Source: Streptomyces sp. CB02009 (lineage in GTDB: Bacteria; Actinomycetota; Actinomycetes; Streptomycetales; Streptomycetaceae). Taken from it: a stretch of 64,000 nt of DNA. This document shows positions 6,767-14,330 of the stretch, piece by piece. The first letter of the stretch is position 1. Every line of letters begins with the position of its first letter. The notes under the pieces were generated by a model. The model was not told the origin of the DNA. It searched no databases and saw nothing but the letters and a program-made list of their open reading frames with translations. The stretch is from the NCBI RefSeq assembly GCF_001905825.1, contig NZ_LIVV01000010.1:62001-126000 (forward strand). The letters are read 5' to 3'. The position numbers were made by a program, and so were the translations under genes.

Positions 6767-9592
6767 TCAGACGATCAGGTTGTACGTGTTCCAGCCGCTG
6801 CCGACGCGGACGCGGGTGGCGTACGGGTTCGGGTAGCCGCCGGTGTTCTTGTAGAACCACATGACGCCGGTCTTGTCGCGGGCGATCAGGTCCGGCTTGC
6901 CGTCACGGTCGAGGTCGCTCGGGCCGACCATGATGTCGTAGGCGTTCCAGCCGCCGCCGACCGTGGCACGGGTGGCGTACGGGTTCGGCGAGCCGCCGGT
7001 GTTCTTGTACAGCCACAGCACGCCGGTCTTGTCGCGGGCGATCAGGTCCGGCTTGCCGTCACCGGTCATGTCACCGGTGCTGATCAGCTCGTTGTAGATG
7101 TTCCAGCCGCCGCCGACCCGGACCCGGGTGGCGAAGGGGTTGGGGGAGGCGCCGGTGTTCGTGTAGAGCCAGAGCACGCCGGTCTTGTCCCGGGCTATCA
7201 GGTCCGGCCGTCCGTCGGCGTTCATGTCGCGCGCGCCGAGGAGCTTGTCGTAGACGCCCCACCCGCCGCCGACCCGCTGCCGCGCGGCGAAGGGCGCGGC
7301 GGGGTTGCCGGAGCCCTTGTAGTACCAGAGCACCCCGTCCTTGCCGCGCGCGACCATGTCACCGGTGCCGTCGGCCCGCAGCGCGGTCATGGGCGTGACG
7401 GCGTCGTAGTCCTGCCACCCGGGCCCGACGCGGTAGCGCGCCAGGAACGGCGTGCCGCCGGTACCGGAGCCCTGGTACTGCCAGAGGACACCGGAGGCGT
7501 CGCGGGCGATGAGGTTGTAGCGGTTGGTCGCGGTGACCGGAGCCTCGGTCGCGACCTCCTTGACGTCGGCGGCCTTCACCCACGCCAGGCGGTGGTTGTA
7601 GCGGATCGGGATGAAGACGTTGGTCTTGCCCGCGACCCTGGTGCCGTCGGTGTTGTACGCGCTGTAGTAGTAGTCGCCCACCACGGAGGCGCCGGCCTTG
7701 GTGTACAGCTGGCCGGCCGGGAGGCTGTACTTCGTCAGCGACGCGTTGTTGCTGCTCTGGACCGGGACGCCGGTGCCCGCGTAAGCGGCGTCCTCGGGGT
7801 AGGCGCGGCCGTAGACCGGGATCGAGGTGGCGCCGTCCTTCGCCGCGATCGCCGTCGTGGCGGCGACGGGGGCCGTGTACTGGCCGCCGGGGTTGTAGAA
7901 CCAGGCCTTCTTCCCGCCGTACCAGATCGCGGTCCAGTCGGTCCGCGACTCGGCGACGACGTGGCTGCTGCCGGCCGTCACCTTGTTCGCCCAGTTGGAG
8001 CCGAACTGCCAGCCCGCCGTGAAGTACGGGTCGGTCAGCGCCTTGTTCTGGTCGGCCACCGGCTCCGAGTAGAGGTAGCCGAAGTTGACCGGCAGCGCGA
8101 CGGTGGTCTTGGTGACCGGCTGGCCGTTCACCTGCTCCGTGTACTTCATCTGCTGCTTGTTGGCCGAGGTGAACGGCGGGACGATCCGGACCAGCTGCCC
8201 GGCCTGGAGGAGGCCGCCCGCGCCACCGGCGCCGGTGGGGGCGCCGACCAGGGACATGAAGTGGTTCCAGTCCCAGAACGGGCCCGCGTCCCAGTGGTCC
8301 TGGACGTTGCTGTCCAGAACGCTCGGCACCTCGTCGTGGCCGATGATGTGCTCGCGGTCCAGCGGGATGGAGAACTTCGCGGCCAGGTACTTCACGAGGG
8401 CGGCGGAGGACTCGTACTCCGGCTCGGTGTACCAGCCGGCGTCGCCCTTGATGGCGTAGCCCTCGTGCTCGATGCCGACCGAGTGCATGTTCACGGTCTT
8501 GTTGCCCGCGTGGAACGCCTCGTTCTTGGTCTCGACCATCTGGGTCACTCGACCGTCGGCGCGCACGATGTAGTGCGCGCTGGCCCACTTGTCCGGGTTC
8601 TTGAAGACGCTCACGGCGCCGTCGTGGGTGCCCTCGACGTCGTGGATGACGATCTGGCGGATGTCGAAGCCGCCGGAGCCGTTCGGGGTGCGGCTCGCGA
8701 TGTTGTAGTTGCCCTTGTCCTGCACATAGGCGGCCGGGTCGAAGACACAGGCCAGACCGGTCGGGCACTCGGGCGTCGCCGCCGTGGTGGCGGTGGACGT
8801 CGCGGCCAGCGGGACGTTCGCCGGCTTCACCGGCTCGACCGTCGGGTCGGCCGGGAGGACGACCTGCTCGCCGTCCGCCGTGATCTCGGCCTCGCCCGTC
8901 CTGATCGATTCGAAGACGCGCTTCGCGAACTGGTCGGCGGCCTTGCGGTCCTCGGACTCGCTGTAGCGGGCCACGGCCGGGTACCAGTCGCCCGGGGCGT
9001 CCGACAGCTCCGCGCCGGCCTGCTTCTGGTACTCGGCGAGAAGCGCCGCACCGGCGCGGATCGACGCGGCCGTGTCGTTCTGGACGGAGTCGGTCGAGCG
9101 GTCGATGAGCTCCGCGGCCTTGTCCAGGGTGTGCAGCTTCGGGTCGTCGGTGTCGACCGTCGCCCGGGGAACGGGCGCCAGCGCCTTCTTCTTGTCGATC
9201 TTCTTGTCGATCGACGGGTCGCCGGTGCCGTTCACGAGGTGGTCGAGGAGCTCCTCGCCGGCGTCGGCGGCGATGTCCTCCGGGTCGACCTTGGTCAGAC
9301 CCATGACGTTGTACGCGCCGGTGGTGCTCGGCTGCCCGTCGTGCGACTCCCACCGCGTCTGGCGGTACGACACCGCCATCAGCACACTCTGCGGCACATC
9401 GAACTCACGCGCCGCGTTTGCGAACTGCGACTGGAGGGAAGCGTCACCAGCAGTCTTGGCGTCGCCCGCCGCGCCGAGGAGGCCGGGAGAGGCGATCGCG
9501 ATGCTGCCGATCGTGGCGGTGGCCACGACGGCGGCTGCCGCGCCGTACAAGAGTCGTTTCTTCTTACGGTCCCTGCGGTGCCTCTGGGTCAC
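6767..9592 (-). CDS. secreted N-acetylmuramoyl-L-alanine amidase with FG-GAP repeats
   Basis: A peptidoglycan hydrolase of about 941 residues. It starts with a basic segment (RHRRDRKKKR) and a hydrophobic export helix, then a region resembling lysozyme-like segments in related proteins (FDVPQSVLMAVSYRQTRWES). The Amidase_2 zinc domain follows, with metal and catalytic candidates in IVIHDVEGTHDG, MHSVGIEHEGY and REHIIGHDEVP. The C-terminal third carries about five FG-GAP/VCBS blades with the motif DGKPDLIARDKTGVLWLY. GTG 9592 has AGGGG five bases upstream; GTG 9598 is also possible. It diverges from aroH and ends in a strong terminator. Amidase activity is a family inference; the blades may bind the wall or a ligand. 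Confidence 0.88.
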   Translation of the reverse strand: MTQRHRRDRKKKRLLYGAAAAVVATATIGSIAIASPGLLGAAGDAKTAGDASLQSQFANAAREFDVPQSVLMAVSYRQTRWESHDGQPSTTGAYNVMGLTKVDPEDIAADAGEELLDHLVNGTGDPSIDKKIDKKKALAPVPRATVDTDDPKLHTLDKAAELIDRSTDSVQNDTAASIRAGAALLAEYQKQAGAELSDAPGDWYPAVARYSESEDRKAADQFAKRVFESIRTGEAEITADGEQVVLPADPTVEPVKPANVPLAATSTATTAATPECPTGLACVFDPAAYVQDKGNYNIASRTPNGSGGFDIRQIVIHDVEGTHDGAVSVFKNPDKWASAHYIVRADGRVTQMVETKNEAFHAGNKTVNMHSVGIEHEGYAIKGDAGWYTEPEYESSAALVKYLAAKFSIPLDREHIIGHDEVPSVLDSNVQDHWDAGPFWDWNHFMSLVGAPTGAGGAGGLLQAGQLVRIVPPFTSANKQQMKYTEQVNGQPVTKTTVALPVNFGYLYSEPVADQNKALTDPYFTAGWQFGSNWANKVTAGSSHVVAESRTDWTAIWYGGKKAWFYNPGGQYTAPVAATTAIAAKDGATSIPVYGRAYPEDAAYAGTGVPVQSSNNASLTKYSLPAGQLYTKAGASVVGDYYYSAYNTDGTRVAGKTNVFIPIRYNHRLAWVKAADVKEVATEAPVTATNRYNLIARDASGVLWQYQGSGTGGTPFLARYRVGPGWQDYDAVTPMTALRADGTGDMVARGKDGVLWYYKGSGNPAAPFAARQRVGGGWGVYDKLLGARDMNADGRPDLIARDKTGVLWLYTNTGASPNPFATRVRVGGGWNIYNELISTGDMTGDGKPDLIARDKTGVLWLYKNTGGSPNPYATRATVGGGWNAYDIMVGPSDLDRDGKPDLIARDKTGVMWFYKNTGGYPNPYATRVRVGSGWNTYNLIV
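6790..7340 (-). repeat. tandem FG-GAP coding repeats, about 159-bp period
   Basis: The 3' part of the amidase gene contains near-identical units of about 53 codons. Landmarks such as GCCGGTGTTCTTGTA recur roughly 159 bases apart (near 6839 and 6998). The last three blades are much more alike at DNA level than the first two, which suggests recent duplication or gene conversion. Confidence 0.75.
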
Positions 9593-9744
9593 GCCCACCC
9601 CTGTGATTCGACTATTCAAACGAACGTTCAAAGTGAAACGGGCCAGAGGGTAACACCACACGATGGCGTGAAGATCGGCAGGGGACATTCCGGACGCGCG
9701 TCTCAGTCGCTGGGCAGGGGGACAGGACCGGACGAAGAACCCCG

Positions 9745-9750
9745 TAATGT
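9745..9750 (+). promoter_or_regulatory. -10 element for aroH
   Basis: TAATGT seven bases before GTG 9758. With no RBS present, it implies a leaderless transcript starting at or near the start codon. The -35 is not clear. Confidence 0.5.
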
Positions 9751-9757
9751 GGTCCCT

Positions 9758-11110
9758 GTGACCGTGAACGCTGATTCCCACGCCGTCGCCAAGGCGACCT
9801 GGCGAGACCTGCCCGCGGCGCAGCAGCCCGAGTACCCCGATGCCGAGGCTCTGCGCGATGTGATCGCGGACCTCGAGTCGTATCCTCCGCTCGTCTTCGC
9901 CGGCGAGTGCGACCAGCTGCGCGCCCGGATGGGAGCCGTCGCCCGTGGCGAGGCGTTCCTGCTCCAGGGCGGCGACTGCGCCGAGGCCTTCGACGCCGTG
10001 TCCGCCGACCACATCAGGGCCAAGCTCAAGACGCTGCTCCAGATGAGCGCCGTCCTCACCTACGCGGCCTCCGTGCCCGTCGTGAAGGTCGGCCGTATCG
10101 CCGGCCAGTACTCGAAGCCCCGCTCCAAGGGCACCGAGACCCGCGACGGCGTGACCCTGCCGACCTACCGCGGCGACTCGGTCAACGGCTTCGGCTTCGA
10201 CGAGAAGTCCCGCGTCCCGGACCCCGAGCGCCTGAAGCGGATGTACAACGCCTCCGCCTCCACGCTCAACCTGGTGCGCGCCTTCACCACGGGTGGCTAC
10301 GCCGACCTGCGCCAGGTCCACGCCTGGAACCAGGACTTCGTGAAGTCGTCCCCCTCGGGCCAGCGCTACGAGCAGCTGGCGCGGGAGATCGACAACGCCC
10401 TGAACTTCATGAAGGCCTGTGGCACCGACCCGGCCGAGTTCAAGGCCGTCGAGTTCTACGCCTCCCACGAGGCGCTGCTGCTCGACTACGAGGGTGCCCT
10501 GACCCGTACGGACTCGCGCACCGGCAAGCTGTACGACACCTCCGGCCACATGGTCTGGATCGGTGAGCGCACCCGCCAGCTCGACCACGCCCACATCGAG
10601 TTCGCCTCGCAGATCGCGAACCCGATCGGCATCAAGCTGGGCCCGACCACCTCGGTGGACGACGCGCTGACGTACATCGACCGCCTCGACCCGAACCGCG
10701 AGGCGGGCCGGCTGACCTTCATCGTCCGCATGGGCGCCGACAAGGTCCGCGACAAGCTCCCCGAGCTGGTCGAGAAGGTCACCGCCTCCGGTGCCGTCGT
10801 CGCCTGGGTCACCGACCCGATGCACGGCAACACCTTCGAGGCCGCCTCCGGCCACAAGACGCGCCGCTTCGACGACGTGCTCGACGAGGTCAAGGGCTTC
10901 TTCGAGGTCCACAAGGCACTGGGCACCCACCCGGGCGGCATCCACGTCGAGCTCACCGGTGACGACGTCACCGAGTGCGTGGGCGGCGGCGACGAGATCT
11001 TCGTCGACGACCTGCACCAGCGCTACGAGACGGCCTGCGACCCGCGCCTGAACCGCAGCCAGTCGCTCGACCTGGCCTTCCTGGTGGCGGAGATGTACCG
11101 CGATCAGTAG
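9758..11110 (+). CDS. aroH: class II 3-deoxy-7-phosphoheptulonate synthase (DAHP synthase)
   Basis: The first enzyme of the shikimate pathway (phosphoenolpyruvate plus erythrose 4-phosphate to DAHP), 450 residues, the usual length for the plant/actinobacterial class II type. Diagnostic blocks are FLLQGGDCAEAF, VGRIAGQYSKPRS, LPTYRGDSVNGF and WVTDPMHGNTFEA. The metal-site Cys is likely the one in GGDCAE, and the His is in TDPMHG. GTG 9758 has no RBS but a -10 box seven bases upstream. It lies next to trpE(G), separated by the divergent amidase gene. Feedback regulation by aromatic amino acids is typical but cannot be read here. Confidence 0.96.
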   Translation: MTVNADSHAVAKATWRDLPAAQQPEYPDAEALRDVIADLESYPPLVFAGECDQLRARMGAVARGEAFLLQGGDCAEAFDAVSADHIRAKLKTLLQMSAVLTYAASVPVVKVGRIAGQYSKPRSKGTETRDGVTLPTYRGDSVNGFGFDEKSRVPDPERLKRMYNASASTLNLVRAFTTGGYADLRQVHAWNQDFVKSSPSGQRYEQLAREIDNALNFMKACGTDPAEFKAVEFYASHEALLLDYEGALTRTDSRTGKLYDTSGHMVWIGERTRQLDHAHIEFASQIANPIGIKLGPTTSVDDALTYIDRLDPNREAGRLTFIVRMGADKVRDKLPELVEKVTASGAVVAWVTDPMHGNTFEAASGHKTRRFDDVLDEVKGFFEVHKALGTHPGGIHVELTGDDVTECVGGGDEIFVDDLHQRYETACDPRLNRSQSLDLAFLVAEMYRDQ

Positions 11111-11120
11111 GGAGCTTCCT

Positions 11121-11165
11121 ACGACGATGGGGCGCGGATCCGTGTGATCCGCGCCCCATCGTCGT
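11121..11165 (+). terminator. terminator after aroH
   Basis: A perfect 20-bp stem (ACGACGATGGGGCGCGGATC) with a 5-base loop CGTGT, starting 11 bases after the aroH stop. Confidence 0.92.
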
Positions 11166-11197
11166 TGCCAGGGCTTTTGCGATCCTCCGGCGTTGGG

Positions 11198-11216
11198 TAA
11201 GGTTAGGTTAACCTAA
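11198..11216 (+). promoter_or_regulatory. iron box (DmdR/IdeR-type operator) before bfd
   Basis: TAAGGTTAGGTTAACCTAA matches the consensus TTAGGTTAGGCTAACCTAA at 17 of 19 positions. It sits 27 bases before the bfd ATG, so iron-bound DmdR/IdeR should repress bfd and iron shortage should induce it. Confidence 0.88.
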
Positions 11217-11242
11217 TTGATCACGGCGGGAGGTGAACCGCG

Positions 11243-11482
11243 ATGTACGTCTGCTCTTGCTTCGGAGTCACCGAGAAGCAGGTCAAGGCACATGCCGATG
11301 CGGGCGCCTGCACGCCCCGCCAGATCGCCTCGGCCTGCAAGGCCGGCACGGACTGCGGTTCCTGTGTCCGTCGCATCCAGGCCATCCTCGGCCGCGGCAA
11401 CTGCCCGCGTCGCGACCTCCTGGACCAGGGCATGCCCGCGCTCGTGGCGGAGACCGTCACCGAACTCGGGGAAGCCGCTTAG
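11243..11482 (+). CDS. bfd: bacterioferritin-associated ferredoxin
   Basis: A 79-residue [2Fe-2S] protein that reduces bacterioferritin to release stored iron. The four ligands Cys4, Cys6, Cys38 and Cys41 have the canonical Bfd spacing (CxC, then CxxC in DCGSC). The RBS GGGAGGTGA lies six to seven bases before ATG 11243, and an iron box overlaps the promoter. It is convergent with bfr, with only ten bases between the stops. That makes a storage/release pair in which only the release half has a visible iron box. Confidence 0.95.
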   Translation: MYVCSCFGVTEKQVKAHADAGACTPRQIASACKAGTDCGSCVRRIQAILGRGNCPRRDLLDQGMPALVAETVTELGEAA

Positions 11483-11492
11483 GGGGGAAGCC

Positions 11493-11969
11493 TCAGCTCG
11501 GCTGCTCGATGAGCGTCGAGATGTAGAGGGCCTCACCCAGGGACTCGATCAGCTCCAGCTGAGTGTCCAGGTAGTCGATGTGGTGCTCCTCGTCGGCCAG
11601 GATCTCCTCGAACAGGTTGGCGGACGTGACGTCCCCCTTGGCCCGCATGACCTCGATCCCGCGCTTCAGACGGTCGATGGCCTCGACCTCGACCTGGCGG
11701 TCCGCCTGGAACATCTCGGTGAGGGTCTGACCGACCCGTACGTGGAAGAGGCGCTGGTAATTGGGCAGGCCGTCGAGCATCAGGATGCGCTCGGTCAGCT
11801 TGTCCGCGTGCTTCATCTCATCGATGGACTCTTCGCGCGTGTACTTGGCGAGCTTCGTCCACCCCTTGTTGTCCTGGATGCGGTAGTGCAGCCAGTACTG
11901 GTTGATGGCCGTCAGCTCGCCGGTCAGCTGCTCGTTGAGAAACTCGAGGACCTCGGGGTCGCCCTGCAT
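11493..11969 (-). CDS. bfr: bacterioferritin
   Basis: A haem-containing ferritin subunit of 158 residues that assembles into a 24-mer iron store. Ferroxidase ligands are visible as Glu18-type (NEQLTGELTAINQY), Glu51/His54 (DEMKHAD), Glu94, Glu127 and His130 (ILADEEHHIDY). Met52 in DEMKHA is the haem ligand. ATG 11969 is chosen because GGAAGGA lies 10-12 bases upstream; the open frame extends to 11987 without a better start. No iron box is seen in the 170 bases upstream. Confidence 0.95.
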   Translation of the reverse strand: MQGDPEVLEFLNEQLTGELTAINQYWLHYRIQDNKGWTKLAKYTREESIDEMKHADKLTERILMLDGLPNYQRLFHVRVGQTLTEMFQADRQVEVEAIDRLKRGIEVMRAKGDVTSANLFEEILADEEHHIDYLDTQLELIESLGEALYISTLIEQPS

Positions 11970-12137
11970 CGCAGAGGCTCCTTCCACGTTGCGTGTCTAC
12001 GCCGTCACTGGGCAGGATGGCCGCATCCTCGCACCCCGAATGGGGGGCGTCCAGTAAGTGCAGGCTTAGTGGGAGTTGCCCGAATCAGTCCAGGCCGGGG
12101 GTCTCCTGGTCATCACCACCCCTCGCCGTCTGTCACC

Positions 12138-12791
12138 ATGGATGGCATGGGTCGGACGGAGAGCGGAGTGCACCGGGAAGCAGGGCAGCCGGATCGTTCG
12201 CCGGACCTTCCGCCGGGCCAGCGGCTCCAGCGCGGCTGGCCGGTCACCCACTACGGGCCCGTCCCCAAGTTCAAGCCCGACCGCTGGGAGTTCCGCGTCT
12301 TCGGCGCGACGGCCGACGGCGACAAGCGGTGCTGGAACCACGAGGAGTTCTCGGCCCTTCCCTTCTCCTCGGTCGTGGCCGATCTGCACTGCGTCACGAA
12401 ATTCAGCATGCTCGGGGCCGAATGGGGTGGCGTCCCGGCCCGTACGGTCCTCGAGCTCGCCCCGCCCGCGCCCCAGGTCACCCATGTGATGGTCTGGGCC
12501 GAGTACGGCTACAGCGCCAACATGCGGCTCGCCGACTTCGCCGACGAGCGCTCGATCTTCGCCACCCACATGGACGGCGAGCTCCTCACCGCCGAGCACG
12601 GTTTCCCGCTGCGCCTGGTCGTCCCCCACCTGTACGCCTGGAAGGGCCCCAAGTGGGTCCGCGGCGTGGAGTACATGGCCGCCGACCGGCGGGGCTTCTG
12701 GGAGGAGCGCGGGTACCACAACATCGGCGACCCCTGGACGGAGCAGCGGTACTCGTACCAGGAGGAACCGGGAGACGGCCCGGAGCTGTAG
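12138..12791 (+). CDS. sulfite-oxidase-like molybdopterin oxidoreductase
   Basis: A 217-residue protein of the compact actinobacterial sulfite-oxidase-like family that carries only the molybdopterin-binding domain. The probable Mo-coordinating cysteine is Cys85 in VADLHCVTKFS, and the family block AWKGPKWVRGVEY lies near the C-terminus. There is no signal peptide, so it is probably cytosolic, and no haem domain or second subunit nearby. ATG 12138 and ATG 12147 are in frame and neither has an RBS. Substrate unknown; protein methionine sulfoxide or sulfite are only family-level guesses. Confidence 0.85.
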   Translation: MDGMGRTESGVHREAGQPDRSPDLPPGQRLQRGWPVTHYGPVPKFKPDRWEFRVFGATADGDKRCWNHEEFSALPFSSVVADLHCVTKFSMLGAEWGGVPARTVLELAPPAPQVTHVMVWAEYGYSANMRLADFADERSIFATHMDGELLTAEHGFPLRLVVPHLYAWKGPKWVRGVEYMAADRRGFWEERGYHNIGDPWTEQRYSYQEEPGDGPEL

Positions 12792-12825
12792 CGCTCCCGG
12801 ACCGTCCTCCGCGTGGTGTCGCGGG

Positions 12826-13389
12826 TCAGTGGTGGTACTGGTGGACCACCGCGTGCCCCTTGCCGCGGCCGATCATCCACTTGTTGACCGGGACGGTGAT
12901 CACGAACGCGGCGGCGAGCGCGATGGCCAGCACGATCCAGAAGACCGGGTCGGAGAGATGGGCGTCCATGGCGCCGGGCCAGAGGGCGATGACGCCGTTG
13001 TCGATGATCTCCATGACCGCGATGGACAGGGTGTCGGCGGCGAGCGCGACCTTGAAAGCCGTCTTGAAATCGACGCCGGCGGCCAGGATGCCGCGCAGGG
13101 TCAGCGCGTAGCCGAAGAAGAAGGCCAGGATGATCGCGAGGATCATCGTCTCCATGTTGCCCCAGCCGAGCGCGGTGCCGATGATCATGCCGAGGACCTC
13201 GCCGATGGCGCAGCCGGTGAGGCAGTGCAGCGTCGCCTTGGCCGCCATGGACCAGGAGGCCTTGCCGGGGGCGTGGTGAGCGCCGTGCCCCTCGTGGTGA
13301 GCGCCGTGGTTCTCGTGAGACCCGCCGTGGTTCTCGTGATGCCCGCCGTGAGTGCTGTGGTCGTGATGGGCGTGCGCGTCGTGCTGCAT
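12826..13389 (-). CDS. His-rich DUF4396 membrane protein, probably copper-linked
   Basis: A 187-residue membrane protein. The first 45 residues are almost entirely His, Gly, Asn and Glu (for example HAHHDHSTHGGHHENHG), a likely metal-binding tail. They are followed by about four hydrophobic segments of DUF4396, including LHCLTGCAIGEVLGMIIG with two Cys. ATG 13389 begins the His tail. A CsoR-like operator and a second palindrome lie 23-64 bases upstream, pointing to Cu(I)-controlled expression and a role in copper handling. The function of DUF4396 is not established; the metal link rests on the tail and operator. Confidence 0.85.
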   Translation of the reverse strand: MQHDAHAHHDHSTHGGHHENHGGSHENHGAHHEGHGAHHAPGKASWSMAAKATLHCLTGCAIGEVLGMIIGTALGWGNMETMILAIILAFFFGYALTLRGILAAGVDFKTAFKVALAADTLSIAVMEIIDNGVIALWPGAMDAHLSDPVFWIVLAIALAAAFVITVPVNKWMIGRGKGHAVVHQYHH

Positions 13390-13411
13390 GGGTGCCCCCA
13401 GGGTCGGGTAG

Positions 13412-13435
13412 CGGTTCCTGTCGATACAGGAACCG
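13412..13435 (-). promoter_or_regulatory. 10-bp-arm palindrome upstream of the DUF4396 gene
   Basis: CGGTTCCTGT and its perfect reverse complement around a CGAT spacer, one base from the CsoR-like box. It could be an operator for a second regulator or part of a structured 5' leader. Confidence 0.6.
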
Positions 13436-13436
13436 T

Positions 13437-13453
13437 ATACCCCCCTGGGGTAT
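13437..13453 (-). promoter_or_regulatory. CsoR-like copper operator
   Basis: ATACCCCCCTGGGGTAT: 7-bp arms ATACCCC/GGGGTAT around CCT. This is the C-tract/G-tract inverted repeat recognised by copper-sensing CsoR repressors. No csoR gene is in the window. Confidence 0.75.
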
Positions 13454-13472
13454 TCCTCAACGGGATACCGTG

Positions 13473-14324
13473 TCAGTCCCTCAGCTTCTTGAGCAGCTCC
13501 ACGTCCGCGAGGTGCCCCGCCGTGCCGCCGGGCGTCTCGATGATCAGGGGCACGCCCGCCGTCGCCGGGTGACGGAGCAGGTTGCGGAACGCGTCCTCGC
13601 CGATGTGGCCCACGCCGATGTTCGCGTGCCGGTCCTTGCGGGCGCCGACCACGTCCTGGGAGTCGTTGGCGTGGATCAGCTTCAGCCGTCCCTCGCCCAC
13701 GGTCGCCACCAGCTGGTCGAGCGTCTGCGCCGCGCCGTGCGGACCGGTCAGGTCGTGGCCCGCGGCGAAGATGTGGCAGGTGTCCAGGCAGATGCCCAGC
13801 TTCGGGTGCCGGTCGAGCACGTCGAAGTACGGCCCGAAGTCCTCCGCGCGCGAGCAGAGCGAGAACCCCTGGCCGGCCGTCGACTCCAGGAGCAGATCCG
13901 GGTCGTCGTCGTGCGTCAGCTCGTCCAGCAGCGGCAGCAGCAGCTCCCGGACCTGCGCGAGCGCCTCCGCGCGGGGGCGGCCGCCGGTCGCCGAGCCGGT
14001 GTGCACCACCACGCCCTTCGCGCCGATCTCCCGGCCCCGCCGCAGCGAGTGCCGCATCGACTCCACCGACTTCTCCGCGGTGGCCTCGGTGTGGGAACCG
14101 AAGTTGATCAGGTACGGGGCGTGGACCCAGGCCGAGATCGACTCGGCGGCGCACTCGGCGCGGAACCGTTCGTCCTCGGCGGGGTTCCCGGGCGGGGTGG
14201 CCCAGCCGCGCGGATTGGCGACGAAGACCTGTACGGTCTCGGCGCCGAGCTCACGGGCGTAGCCCAGGCCCACCTTGGCGAGGCCACCGGCCACCGGGAC
14301 GTGGCCGCCGACGGGGTTGCGCAT
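13473..14324 (-). CDS. nfo: deoxyribonuclease IV (AP endonuclease)
   Basis: A trinuclear-zinc AP endonuclease of base-excision repair, 283 residues. The zinc ligands are visible in order: His in WVHAPYLINF, His in VVVHTGSA, Glu in LLLESTAG, Asp/His in CLDTCHIFAAGHD, His in LIHANDSQ, Asp-Arg-His in RKDRHANIGVGHIG and Glu in LIIETPGG. The start MRNPVGGHVP follows six bases after the kinase stop, so it is probably co-transcribed with the kinase gene. Confidence 0.95.
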   Translation of the reverse strand: MRNPVGGHVPVAGGLAKVGLGYARELGAETVQVFVANPRGWATPPGNPAEDERFRAECAAESISAWVHAPYLINFGSHTEATAEKSVESMRHSLRRGREIGAKGVVVHTGSATGGRPRAEALAQVRELLLPLLDELTHDDDPDLLLESTAGQGFSLCSRAEDFGPYFDVLDRHPKLGICLDTCHIFAAGHDLTGPHGAAQTLDQLVATVGEGRLKLIHANDSQDVVGARKDRHANIGVGHIGEDAFRNLLRHPATAGVPLIIETPGGTAGHLADVELLKKLRD

Positions 14325-14330
14325 CAGCTT

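Noticed and set aside
6725..9700. A very long plus-strand open frame across the amidase gene
   Set aside because: It is the non-coding strand of the amidase: the minus-strand protein has clear Amidase_2 and FG-GAP motifs, while the plus translation is Val/Arg/Gly-rich without motifs. Only the part from 9758 (DAHP synthase) is real.
9593..11017. Minus-strand frame running from the amidase through aroH
   Set aside because: The extra 470 residues are the antisense of aroH. The amidase export signal begins at 9592.
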